A stretch of DNA of 64,000 nucleotides. It comes from Aquificaceae bacterium (GTDB taxonomy: Bacteria > Aquificota > Aquificia > Aquificales > Aquificaceae). The translations under genes were made by a program, and so were the position numbers. The DNA is taken from NCBI GenBank assembly GCA_027079305.1, contig JALWVU010000055.1, forward strand, positions 62,001 to 126,000. The letters are read 5' to 3'. Position 1 is the first letter of the stretch. Each line of letters opens with the position of its first letter. Shown here piece by piece: positions 56,858 through 64,000 of this stretch. The notes under the pieces were generated by a model. That model was not told the DNA's origin. It did no database searches and saw nothing but the letters and a program-made list of their open reading frames with translations.

Positions 56858-58867
56858 GTGGAGGAGATAAGGAGCGTGCAGAGGTATCTTGAGGAGATAT
56901 TCAACGAGATAAAGAAAGAGCTCAGGGAAAACGAGTTCATCAGAAACCTGGTGGGCTCGGAGGAGAGGATAGAGAGTCTCATAGAGGATCAGCGCACCCT
57001 TATCTCCGAATACATAGAAAACTGGGAGAGCGGGGCGGTGGACTTCTCCAGGAGGTTCGAGGAGCTGTATACCAGAATGGACGTTCCCTACGCGGTGATA
57101 GCCTGGAACATAGATAGGATAAAGAGCAGGCTGATGGAAAAGCTCATAGAGGAGAACTACTCCCAGGAGTTCCTGCTGAGGTTCAAAAGGTATCTGGAGG
57201 ACCTCGTCAACCAGATAGCCAAGATATACCTGAGAAAGGACGTCTCGGTTCTGAAGAACTTTGAGAAGTCCCCCTTCGCTAACAGGCTCCTCTACAGCGT
57301 CCACAGGGACTGGTTCCTGAAGATAGCGGAATGCGTTGAGAGGGACGACTTTACCGAGTTTCCCCTCATCTCCGCTGAGGAGTGCAGGTTCTCTGAGGTT
57401 CTCGAGTATCCCGAGTCCCTCTTCGTCTGTCTGGACGCCAACATGTGCACCTACGTCCACAACCTACACAAGCTCATACACGACACAGCCAACACCTTCT
57501 ACACCTTTTACACCAAGGGGGCCTTCTACCAGGCCTACAGAGTCTTTAAAGACCTCACTGAGCTGGTGGCCAAGCTACTCAAGACCGTGTCCGAGCTTTA
57601 CTTCCTCGCCTACTCCGATCCCGAGTCCAACTTCTTCAGGTTCGTGAGCGCCCTCTCGAGAGAAGAGGGATACAAATACGTCTCAGCCATAGACGTGATA
57701 GGTCTGAAGAAGATAAACAGGACCCACGGAGAGGAGGTGGGGGATGCGATTATAAGGGAGATAGAGAAGAAGCTGAAAGACCTCACCTCAAAGGACACAG
57801 CCAGAACCGTGGTGGTGAGAGGTTCCACCTCCAACTTCTTCATGTTCAGCAAGGATTACTCGGAGGAGGAGGTCCGCAAGCTGGTGGAGGAGATAGGGAG
57901 GGAACTGCACTTCGAGTTCAGGGGCGACGGAAAGAAGGTCCCCATAGAGGTTACGGTGGCGACCCTCGAGATGGAGCCCTACACCGAGCTCGTGGAGAGT
58001 GAGCTCAGGGACATACTCTCTTATCTGAAGGAGGAGGCCAAGAAGGAGAGGGAGCACACGAGCATATCGGTGGGAAGGGAGCGCCTCCAGAGCATAATGA
58101 ACTGGATCAGCGAGAAATACAGGAACGTGAACAGGATCAAGACCATGATAGAGGAGGGGGATGTGGAGGTGGTCTTCCACCCGATAGTGGACTCTCAGGA
58201 TTCGAAGGATATAGTGGGAGTTGAGGTCCTCGCAAGGCTCAGGGAGGAGGACAAACTCGTCCCCACGGGCGTCTTCATAGACCTAATATACGAGCTGGAG
58301 CTGGTGGAGAAGCTGGACATGCAGGTGCTCGAGAAGCTCAAGGAGTATCTGAAGCTCCTGAAACCCGTCAAGAGCCTCTTCATAAACGTCAGCTCCCGCT
58401 CCCTGATGTCGGACAGATACTTAGAGCGCCTCTGCGATTTCATAAAGGAGGTGAAAGACCTGAACATAGTCGTAGAGCTTACGGAGCAACAGCTGTTCGA
58501 GAACACGGATGTGGCTCTCCGATTGGCCCAGAACGGGCACGTGAGCATAGCGGTGGACGACTTCGGGACGGGATACTCCTCCCTCAAGATAGTGGCGGAC
58601 CTGGTGGACAAGGGAGTTTTGAAGGTCCTGAAGATAGACGGATCCCTCATAAGGGAGATGCTCAGGTCCAGGACGGTCTGGAAGGTGGTGGACATGATCT
58701 CCGCCCTGAGCAAGCGCTTAGAGACAAAGACGGTGGCTGAGTTCATAGAGAGCGAAGAGGACCTTTCCGCTGTGAGATCCATCGGCATAAACTGCGTGCA
58801 GGGCTACTACATAGCCAAGCCCATGACGGTCCACGATCTCATGGCCTGGATCAAGACCCTCTCATGA
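56858..58867 (+). CDS. CZB - degenerate GGDEF - EAL c-di-GMP protein
   Basis: A 669-residue soluble protein. N-terminal helical bundle (about 1-140) is globin-like in spacing but shows no clear haem histidine. A CZB-type zinc/HOCl-sensing part follows: H149-R-D-W, ECRFSEV (Cys176), HNLHKLIH (His201, 204, 208). The cyclase domain (about 290-420) is degenerate: RGSTSN replaces GGDEF, so no cyclase activity is expected. The EAL domain (about 430-665) has EVL, ELTEQQ and VDDFGTGYSS, with catalytic residues in place, so a c-di-GMP phosphodiesterase controlled by zinc or oxidant is inferred. Start GTG 56858. Confidence 0.88.
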   Translation: MEEIRSVQRYLEEIFNEIKKELRENEFIRNLVGSEERIESLIEDQRTLISEYIENWESGAVDFSRRFEELYTRMDVPYAVIAWNIDRIKSRLMEKLIEENYSQEFLLRFKRYLEDLVNQIAKIYLRKDVSVLKNFEKSPFANRLLYSVHRDWFLKIAECVERDDFTEFPLISAEECRFSEVLEYPESLFVCLDANMCTYVHNLHKLIHDTANTFYTFYTKGAFYQAYRVFKDLTELVAKLLKTVSELYFLAYSDPESNFFRFVSALSREEGYKYVSAIDVIGLKKINRTHGEEVGDAIIREIEKKLKDLTSKDTARTVVVRGSTSNFFMFSKDYSEEEVRKLVEEIGRELHFEFRGDGKKVPIEVTVATLEMEPYTELVESELRDILSYLKEEAKKEREHTSISVGRERLQSIMNWISEKYRNVNRIKTMIEEGDVEVVFHPIVDSQDSKDIVGVEVLARLREEDKLVPTGVFIDLIYELELVEKLDMQVLEKLKEYLKLLKPVKSLFINVSSRSLMSDRYLERLCDFIKEVKDLNIVVELTEQQLFENTDVALRLAQNGHVSIAVDDFGTGYSSLKIVADLVDKGVLKVLKIDGSLIREMLRSRTVWKVVDMISALSKRLETKTVAEFIESEEDLSAVRSIGINCVQGYYIAKPMTVHDLMAWIKTLS

Positions 58868-59085
58868 GGATAAACGTTAGAGTAAAGCCCAATTCCAGAA
58901 AGGAAGAGGTCAAAGAACTGGCTCCCGACCGCCTCGAGGTGAAAGTCGGTGCCCCTCCAGAGAAGGGGAGGGCCAACGAGAGAGTGATCGAGCTCCTGGC
59001 GGAGCACTACGGAGTTAAAAAGAGCGCAGTCAGGATACTCAGGGGCCACTCCTCGAGGGAGAAGCTCATCGAGATCGACTTCTGA
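58864..59085 (+). CDS. DUF167/YggU family protein
   Basis: A 73-residue small protein with INVRVKPNSRKEEV, then KVGAPPEKGRANERVIELLAEHYGV and VRILRGHSSREKLIEI, the full DUF167 signature. Function is unknown, though structures are solved for this family. The start overlaps the upstream stop as ATGA. The end overlaps the convergent phosphoesterase gene by 20 bases. Confidence 0.93.
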   Translation: MRINVRVKPNSRKEEVKELAPDRLEVKVGAPPEKGRANERVIELLAEHYGVKKSAVRILRGHSSREKLIEIDF

Positions 59086-60166
59086 TTGTGATGACCACAA
59101 CGTCTGGAGGGGAAAGGAGCCTCATGGGAGGGCCTCCCGTTCCCAGGCCCTTGCTCACCGCTATGAACTTCCCCGGGGCCAGCTCCTTTATGCCCCTGTC
59201 TGTCTCGAAGATTAATCTCAGAACCGTGTAGCCCACAAAGAACAGAACACCCCCGTGAGTGTGCCCCGCAAGGACCAGATCCACGTAAGGGAGAGCCTCC
59301 TTTTTAACCTCGGGCCTGTGCTTCATGAGAACGGTGTATCTGGAGGTGTCCAGCCCTTTCAGGACCTCCAGCTCGTCGGTGAAGGCCTCGTAGCCGAGCC
59401 TCTTCCCCGCGGGATCGTCCACACCCACCAGGTTCAGGAAGCCTCCTATCTCTACACCCTCACCCCTCAGGACTCTGAAGCCTGCCCTCTCCAGGAAGGC
59501 AACCGCCTTCTCGTGCCCCACGTAGAACTCGTGGTTTCCCAGAACCGCGAACTTCCCGAGGGGAGGGCTTACCTCGGCCAGCCTCTCCGCGAGGTGCTCT
59601 AGCCCCCTCATGTCCCCGTCCACCATGTCCCCCGTGGCCACTATCAGGTCTGGTCTCTCCTCCCTGTATACCCTCTCGAGCATCTCTATCCTGTCCTCTC
59701 TCATCACGGGGCCCAGGTGCATGTCCGAGATGTGGAGGATCTTTATCTCCTTATCGGGAGGGAGCTTGGGAGTCTCCAAGGTGAGCCTGTATACCTGGAG
59801 GTAGTAGGTCTCCGCGTGGCTGTAGGCGCTCAGGAGCAGGGAGAGGACCAAGGTTATAAAGAAGGCCTTCCTGGGGCCCGGGGAGCGGAACCTCCTGTAT
59901 ATGTCCACCGCAAGGCCCACCATAAGGAAGTAGATCACAAAGCCCATCCAGAGGAGGCTCACAAAGGCGAGAGGTCTCGAGATCTCTACCAGACCGCCCC
60001 TGTCGAGGACCCTCCAGAGGACGGGGGAGAGCGTTGCAAAACCCAGGAGGAAGCCCAGGAGCAGTTTTGCCTTCAGATTAATGGGAAAGGCCTGGACCAC
60101 CTTCCTGTAAAGATAGTAGTGGACGAGTGCGTATAGGATCAGGAAGGAGAGGACGAAGAGCCTCAT
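59066..60166 (-). CDS. Membrane-anchored metallophosphoesterase (YkuE/YaeI-like)
   Basis: A 366-residue protein. The first 130 residues have four hydrophobic segments; the calcineurin-type phosphoesterase domain follows: ILHISDMHLGP (D-x-H), VATGDMVDGD (GDxxD), AVLGNHEFY (GNH[ED]), and late VLAGHTHGG (GHTH). These supply the two-metal site. YkuE/YaeI relatives process lipid-linked phosphates; YaeI in some bacteria cuts UDP-diacylglucosamine. Here the role is unproven, and lpxI already covers lipid X formation. The start overlaps the ilvD stop by one base. Confidence 0.9.
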   Translation of the reverse strand: MRLFVLSFLILYALVHYYLYRKVVQAFPINLKAKLLLGFLLGFATLSPVLWRVLDRGGLVEISRPLAFVSLLWMGFVIYFLMVGLAVDIYRRFRSPGPRKAFFITLVLSLLLSAYSHAETYYLQVYRLTLETPKLPPDKEIKILHISDMHLGPVMREDRIEMLERVYREERPDLIVATGDMVDGDMRGLEHLAERLAEVSPPLGKFAVLGNHEFYVGHEKAVAFLERAGFRVLRGEGVEIGGFLNLVGVDDPAGKRLGYEAFTDELEVLKGLDTSRYTVLMKHRPEVKKEALPYVDLVLAGHTHGGVLFFVGYTVLRLIFETDRGIKELAPGKFIAVSKGLGTGGPPMRLLSPPDVVVITIRSRSR

Positions 60167-61836
60167 CAGGCCTCCAGGATGGCCCCCTTGGAGGCGTCCG
60201 TGACGAGCCTTGCATACCTCCTCAGCCAGGGGCTGGGGATCTCCTTCCGCTTTGGCCTGAAGCTCTCAAGCCTCTTTTGAAGCTCCTCTTCAGAGATCAG
60301 GAGCTCGAGTTTTCTGTTCGGTATGTCTATCAGTATCTCGTCCCCGTCTCTGACAACGCCTATGGGGCCTCCGGAGGCCGCCTCTGGGGAGACGTGGCCT
60401 ACGCAGGCTCCCCTCGTTCCACCCGAGAACCTCCCGTCCGTTATCAGGGCCACCTTGTCCCCGAGGCCCATACCCACTATGGCGGAGGTGGGAGAGAGCA
60501 TCTCCCTCATACCAGGGCCTCCCTTGGGACCCTCGTATCTTATAACCACCACGTGTCCTGGCTTCACCTTCCCCCCCAGTATCCCCTCTATGGCCTCCTC
60601 CTCCGAGTCGAAGCAGATGGCCCTTCCCTTGAACCTGAGCATGCTCTCCACAACTCCCGCGGTCTTGACGACCGCCCCATCGGGGGCCAGGTTCCCGAAG
60701 AGGATCGCTATCCCCCCGTCCTCCGAGTAGGGGTCCTCTATCCTCCTGACCACCTCACCGTCCGCATCGGGAGCCTCCTTAGCTATCTCTCCCAGAGTCT
60801 TCCCGCTCACGGTCATCCTGTCAAGATGAAGTAGACCTTCCTTCTTGGAGAGCTCCCTGATTATGGTGGGGATACCGCCCACCCTGTCGAGGTCCTCTAT
60901 GTGGTAGTGGGAGGCCGGGGCTATCTTGCACAGAGTGGGAGTTCTTCTGGAGATCTCGTTTATCCTGGCAAGGTCGTATTCGATACCCGCCTCCCTCGCT
61001 ATCGCCAGCAGGTGGAGGATCGTGTTGGAGGAGCCTCCCATCGCTATGTCCACGGTGAAGGCGTCGTCTATCGCCTCCTCGGTGAGGATGTCCCTCGCCC
61101 TTATGCCCTTCTCGAGGAGCTCCATTATCCTCCTCGCCGCCTCCCTGGCGAGGAGCTCCCTCCTGGGATCCACCGCGGGGATCGTCCCGTTCCCCGGAAG
61201 GGCGAGGCCGAGGACCTCGGTGAGGCAGTTCATCGAGTTGGCGGTGAACATCCCCGCGCAGGAACCGCAGGTGGGGCAGGCGTTCTGCTCTATGAGCTGG
61301 AGCTCCCTCTCGGTTATCTGACCGCTCTTGAGCTGTCCTATCCCCTCGAAGACCGAGATAAGGTCTATCTTCTTCCCCTCGTATTCACCCGCCAGCATGG
61401 GACCACCGCTTATGAAGATGGTCGGGATGTTCACCCTCATGGCACCCATGAGCATACCCGGGACTATCTTGTCGCAGTTGGGGATGCATATCAGGGCGTC
61501 CAGCTGGTGGGCGTTCACCACCGTCTCTATCGAGTCCGCTATAAGCTCCCTCGAGGGGAGGGAGTAATGCATGCCGTAGTGTCCCATCGCTATCCCGTCG
61601 TCCACCCCTATCACGTTAAACTCTATGGGAACACCTCCCGCCTTCCTGACCTCCTCCTTTATGGGCTCCACGAACTCCCTAAGATGGACGTGCCCGGGGA
61701 TTATGTCTATGTAAGAGTTGGCTATGCCTATCAGAGGCTTGTCCAGGTCCTCCTCGGAGAGCCCGCAGGCCCTCAGAAGCGCCCTGTGGGGCGCCCTCTC
61801 TATACCTTTCTTGACGATGTCGCTCCTCAGCCTCAT
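60166..61836 (-). CDS. ilvD: Dihydroxy-acid dehydratase
   Basis: A 556-residue Fe-S dehydratase for the third step of valine/isoleucine synthesis. Cluster cysteines are in [12 protein letters not shown] (about 119), [12 protein letters not shown] (about 192) and the central [33 protein letters not shown] carries the C-terminal active site. Length and order match Aquifex-type IlvD. Stop and start overlap neighbours as TGATG and ATGA on the minus strand, in an operon with a GGDEF gene upstream and the phosphoesterase downstream. Confidence 0.97.
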   Translation of the reverse strand: MRLRSDIVKKGIERAPHRALLRACGLSEEDLDKPLIGIANSYIDIIPGHVHLREFVEPIKEEVRKAGGVPIEFNVIGVDDGIAMGHYGMHYSLPSRELIADSIETVVNAHQLDALICIPNCDKIVPGMLMGAMRVNIPTIFISGGPMLAGEYEGKKIDLISVFEGIGQLKSGQITERELQLIEQNACPTCGSCAGMFTANSMNCLTEVLGLALPGNGTIPAVDPRRELLAREAARRIMELLEKGIRARDILTEEAIDDAFTVDIAMGGSSNTILHLLAIAREAGIEYDLARINEISRRTPTLCKIAPASHYHIEDLDRVGGIPTIIRELSKKEGLLHLDRMTVSGKTLGEIAKEAPDADGEVVRRIEDPYSEDGGIAILFGNLAPDGAVVKTAGVVESMLRFKGRAICFDSEEEAIEGILGGKVKPGHVVVIRYEGPKGGPGMREMLSPTSAIVGMGLGDKVALITDGRFSGGTRGACVGHVSPEAASGGPIGVVRDGDEILIDIPNRKLELLISEEELQKRLESFRPKRKEIPSPWLRRYARLVTDASKGAILEA

Positions 61837-62849
61837 TCCTTTTCCTCCCGAGAATAATTTACTCCCTTTTTGCCCCTCTTCATCTCGTACATCCTCTCGT
61901 CCGCCAGCTTCAGGATCAGGTTTATGTCCGTCCCCTCCGAGGGGACCGCCACCACCCCGTAGCTGACCGAGAGGCCGTATTTTCTGAAGGTGGTCTCTAT
62001 TATCCTCTTTATCCTCTCGAGCCTCTTCAGAAGCGCCTCCTTCCTGCAGTCGTAGACGATAACTATGAACTCGTCCCCTCCGACCCTTCCCACCACGTCC
62101 CCGCTCCTGAAGTTCTCCTGAAGAATGCGGGCGACCTCTCGCAGGACCATGTCTCCCTCACCGTGCCCGTAGAGGTCGTTTACCCTCTTGAAGTTGTCAA
62201 GATCGAGATAGGCTATGCAGTATTCCCTGCTCCCGTCCCTTTCCACCATAGCTATAACCTTGACCAGCACATCGAAGACAAAGGCTCTGTTGTGAAGTCC
62301 TGTAAGTGCATCCACAGTTGCCCGAACCTCGAGCTTCTTCATGAGGCTGTTCAGTATGAAGCTGTAGAAGGAGGATAGCATCAGAACCGCAAGGTAAGCT
62401 CCCAAGGCCTGCCTGAGGCTGACCCAGCTATAGTAGAAGCTGATCACCCCCTTCTTCCCGAGCCAGAAGAAGAAAAGGAGAAGTAATACCAGTCCTCCGT
62501 TCCAGGCCAGAGCCTCCTTTATGGGCCTCATGAAGAAGGCCAGAAGGGGAAAGGTGTATATCCAGTAGATCCCCGTTCCCTCCAGGCCTCCTGTGATGGC
62601 GAGGAAGGAGAGAACCACAACCATGATAACCAGTATCACCTTTGAGGTGAGCGAGTAATCCTTAGTTCTGCGGTAATATAGAACGTTCACGAAAGCCACG
62701 ACGCAGAGAAAGAGCTCAAAGAGTGCGGAGTAGTAGTTCCCGGCCCTCAGGTGCTGGAGGACTCCAAAGATCAAGGTTGAGCTTATTCCGACGAAGGAGA
62801 AGGCGTAGATGAACCTGTCCCTGTAAAGGGGAATTTCGGGAAGAGTCAT
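61833..62849 (-). CDS. Membrane GGDEF diguanylate cyclase
   Basis: A 338-residue protein. The N-terminal half has about five or six membrane helices (residues 10-170), resembling a MASE-type sensor. A coiled linker leads to a GGDEF domain with RVGGDEFIV and an upstream RxxD site (RSGD), so both catalysis and product inhibition are expected. The segment [21 protein letters not shown] is typical. It starts at ATG 62849 and its stop overlaps the ilvD start as ATGA. The signal sensed in the membrane is unknown. Confidence 0.93.
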   Translation of the reverse strand: MTLPEIPLYRDRFIYAFSFVGISSTLIFGVLQHLRAGNYYSALFELFLCVVAFVNVLYYRRTKDYSLTSKVILVIMVVVLSFLAITGGLEGTGIYWIYTFPLLAFFMRPIKEALAWNGGLVLLLLFFFWLGKKGVISFYYSWVSLRQALGAYLAVLMLSSFYSFILNSLMKKLEVRATVDALTGLHNRAFVFDVLVKVIAMVERDGSREYCIAYLDLDNFKRVNDLYGHGEGDMVLREVARILQENFRSGDVVGRVGGDEFIVIVYDCRKEALLKRLERIKRIIETTFRKYGLSVSYGVVAVPSEGTDINLILKLADERMYEMKRGKKGVNYSREEKE

Positions 62850-62894
62850 CTAAGGAGTATTTTGCCATAGGCTATACGCCAGTTGGCGGTTAAC

Positions 62895-62922
62895 TTTCAC
62901 TTCTCGTTTAGAAAGTTATAAT
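62895..62922 (+). promoter_or_regulatory. Promoter of the zinc-ribbon gene
   Basis: TTTCAC (62895-62900) and perfect TATAAT (62917-62922) are 16 bases apart. The -10 box ends 7 bases before ATG 62930, leaving no room for a Shine-Dalgarno sequence. Confidence 0.5.
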
Positions 62923-62929
62923 AAAAGCC

Positions 62930-63256
62930 ATGAAGATCTCCGAGCTTTCCGAGAAGCAGAAGGAGTTTCTCAAAAATGTCTTTGAGCTTGAGGAGCTCTC
63001 GGAAGAGAGCGAGCTTGAGGACTTTTTAAAAGAGAGAGGTTGTGAGCTATACGAGTGTATAGAGTGCGGTAAGCTCGTGTTTCACGATAATTACGAGTTC
63101 TGGAATCTGTCAGAGTGCTGTGATGACAACTCCAAGCTCACGGAGAGAGGACTCCTGTGTGAGGTCTGCTACTCCAAGAGCCCCGAGAACATGAAATACT
63201 GGATCGCCTTCAGGCCCAGCTGGTTCAATAACGTGGACTTCGATCCGGGAAGCTGA
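62930..63256 (+). CDS. Small cysteine-rich (zinc-ribbon-like) protein
   Basis: A 108-residue acidic protein. It has CxxC pairs ECIECGK (Cys43/Cys46) and LLCEVCYSK (Cys77/Cys80), with a Cys-Cys pair (63/64) and Cys38 between and before them. This fits one zinc site with CxxC-x30-CxxC spacing. The first 37 residues are an acidic helix. I cannot name the family. It precedes the DUF458 gene by one base (stop 63254-63256, start 63258), so they are co-transcribed. Confidence 0.7.
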   Translation: MKISELSEKQKEFLKNVFELEELSEESELEDFLKERGCELYECIECGKLVFHDNYEFWNLSECCDDNSKLTERGLLCEVCYSKSPENMKYWIAFRPSWFNNVDFDPGS

Positions 63257-63257
63257 T

Positions 63258-63698
63258 ATGCCTCAGTTCGAAAGCATAGAGGAGGTGAGGGAGTTCATAA
63301 AAAACTCCTCCGAGGAGAGCGCCATATACGTGGGATGTGATTCAAGACAGATCAGAGACAACACTATCTTCGTCACGGTCGTGGTGGTGCATATAAACTC
63401 GAACCACGGCGCCAAGATCTTCTGGCAGGTGGACAAGGTAAGGAGGATAAACTCCATAAGGCAGAGGCTCCTGGAAGAGGTGAACAGGGCGGTCTACACA
63501 GCCCTCATGATAGCGGACGTGGTGGGAGAAAGGCCCTTCGAGGTCCATCTGGATATAAACCCTAATCCTGACCACAGGTCGAGCGTGATACTGAAGGAGG
63601 CGGTGGGATACGTTCTCGCCCAGGGACTCAAACCCGTTCTCAAACCGGACGCCATAGCGGCGACCGCGGTCGCTGACTTCTTCGCCGAAAAGTTTTGA
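63258..63698 (+). CDS. DUF458/YkuK-type RNase H-like protein
   Basis: A 146-residue protein of the DUF458 (RNase H-like) family: SAIYVGCDSRQIRDNTIFVTVVVVH at the N-terminus (acidic residue at the first strand), then LDINPNPDHRSSVILKEAVGYVLAQGLKPVLKPDAIAATAVADF at the end. The Asp in the LDIN strand and the Asp near the C-terminus could complete a metal site. Activity is not established for the family. It follows the zinc-ribbon gene and precedes the lipoprotein by 26 bases. Confidence 0.9.
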   Translation: MPQFESIEEVREFIKNSSEESAIYVGCDSRQIRDNTIFVTVVVVHINSNHGAKIFWQVDKVRRINSIRQRLLEEVNRAVYTALMIADVVGERPFEVHLDINPNPDHRSSVILKEAVGYVLAQGLKPVLKPDAIAATAVADFFAEKF

Positions 63699-63724
63699 TC
63701 TAAGGCCGATAGAATATTTCCCCC

Positions 63725-64000
63725 ATGGGAAAGCTTACCCTCTTCTTAATACCGCTGGCCTTCCTGCTCTCCTGTGCTCCCGCCCCAAAGCAGGTGAAGA
63801 GCTTGAGCGCCCCCTGTCCGAAGACTACCTACATGGTTGTTCGATACTGTCCCACAAAGTTCGCCTACTCCGACAGGATACAGCACCTGAGCAGGATAAG
63901 GATCACGAGTCTTGAGACGGGAAAGAGCCTTACCATATCGGTTAGGCTCAACAGGAACGTGAAGGGACTCTGCATACCAAAGAAATACAGGCGCTTCATG
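63725..64000 (+). CDS. RlpA-like lipoprotein, N-terminal part (runs off the window)
   Basis: ATG 63725 begins a 92-codon fragment that continues past the window. A lipoprotein signal LLSC (Cys17) comes first. The later segment RIRITSLETGKSLTISVRLN matches the double-psi beta-barrel of RlpA (which reads V-V-T-N-L..GRS..VRVND), a septal ring lytic transglycosylase. The catalytic Asp usual after VRVN is replaced by RN in this copy (VRLNRN), so an inactive or divergent relative is possible. Confidence 0.62.
   Translation, partial: MGKLTLFLIPLAFLLSCAPAPKQVKSLSAPCPKTTYMVVRYCPTKFAYSDRIQHLSRIRITSLETGKSLTISVRLNRNVKGLCIPKKYRRFM

Noticed and set aside
56609-57460. 283-codon open frame antisense to the CZB-GGDEF*-EAL gene
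   Set aside because: Shadow frame of two plus-strand genes; Leu/Val/Gly/His-rich with no family pattern.
60901-61857. 318-codon plus-strand open frame inside ilvD
   Set aside because: Entirely antisense to ilvD, whose active-site motifs are all present; His/Arg/Tyr-rich composition is typical of a shadow frame.

Overview
The window looks like a chromosomal piece of a thermophilic member of the Aquificaceae (Aquifex / Hydrogenivirga / Hydrogenobacter relatives). This rests on the overall protein character (Lys/Glu/Arg-rich, AGG/AGA and ATA codons), on Aquifex-type genes such as the thioredoxin-like [2Fe-2S] ferredoxin with Cys9/22/55/59, THEP1 NTPase, Ogg2-type glycosylase and TrmI, and on operons that mix unrelated housekeeping functions. 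It carries two chemoreceptors, flagellar hook-associated proteins and four c-di-GMP proteins, so the organism is probably a motile Gram-negative. Species assignment is inference; nothing was searched.

Layout. 1-3472: start of an unknown gene, a UbiE-like methyltransferase, then on the minus strand tRNA-Ser, rplT, pheS, a small unknown protein and lpxI. 3500-9927: one long plus-strand operon of RNase G, a BamD-like lipoprotein, RsfS, a LapA-LapB fusion, an MglA-like GTPase, a DUF4388/PATAN protein and TrmI. 9917-11773: DUF501, an unknown protein and fabD on minus. 11867-15065: tRNA-Asp with its own promoter, an OLD-type ATPase/TOPRIM protein, and ahcY. 15117-19272 (minus): apbE, a porin, an unlisted 48-residue ORF and a two-haem lipoprotein, which may form an extracytoplasmic redox module. 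19294-25738: DraG-like hydrolase, hfq, ferredoxin, Ogg, purK, a decayed TnpB, DUF481, a BASS transporter and purC. 25735-30313: copper ATPase, THEP1 and coaE, the last two split by an IS605-type TnpB element. 30291-37057: aroD, CPBP protease, thiD, bamA, clpC.

37179-42803: a tandem HEPN/HepT-like protein, an SDR, then a minus-strand operon of an RHH protein, a GGDEF-EAL protein, a degenerate receiver and a soluble cysteine-rich chemoreceptor. 42940-49124: CsgG-like lipoprotein, CPA2 antiporter, SLC13/ArsB-like transporter, queA and an MFS carrier. 49117-58867: PAS-GGDEF protein, membrane chemoreceptor, FlgN-like protein, flgK, flgL, K+ channel with a small partner, and a CZB-GGDEF*-EAL protein. 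58864-64000: DUF167, metallophosphoesterase, ilvD, GGDEF protein, a zinc-ribbon protein, a DUF458 protein and the start of an RlpA-like lipoprotein.

Coding density is very high: no gene-free stretch exceeds about 140 bases and many neighbours overlap as ATGA or TGATG. No CRISPR array, rRNA, prophage or integrase was seen. The most interesting points are: a TnpB element inserted exactly at the coaE/THEP1 junction with an 11-bp flanking repeat that rebuilds the THEP1 ribosome binding site; a recurring -10 box 6-11 bases from start codons without Shine-Dalgarno sequence, suggesting frequent leaderless mRNAs; a LapA-LapB fusion; a tandem HEPN-like protein without catalytic residues behind a shared palindromic operator; a module shared by FlgK and FlgL; an OLD-like protein with a second TOPRIM-like copy; and several cysteine-rich signalling inputs.
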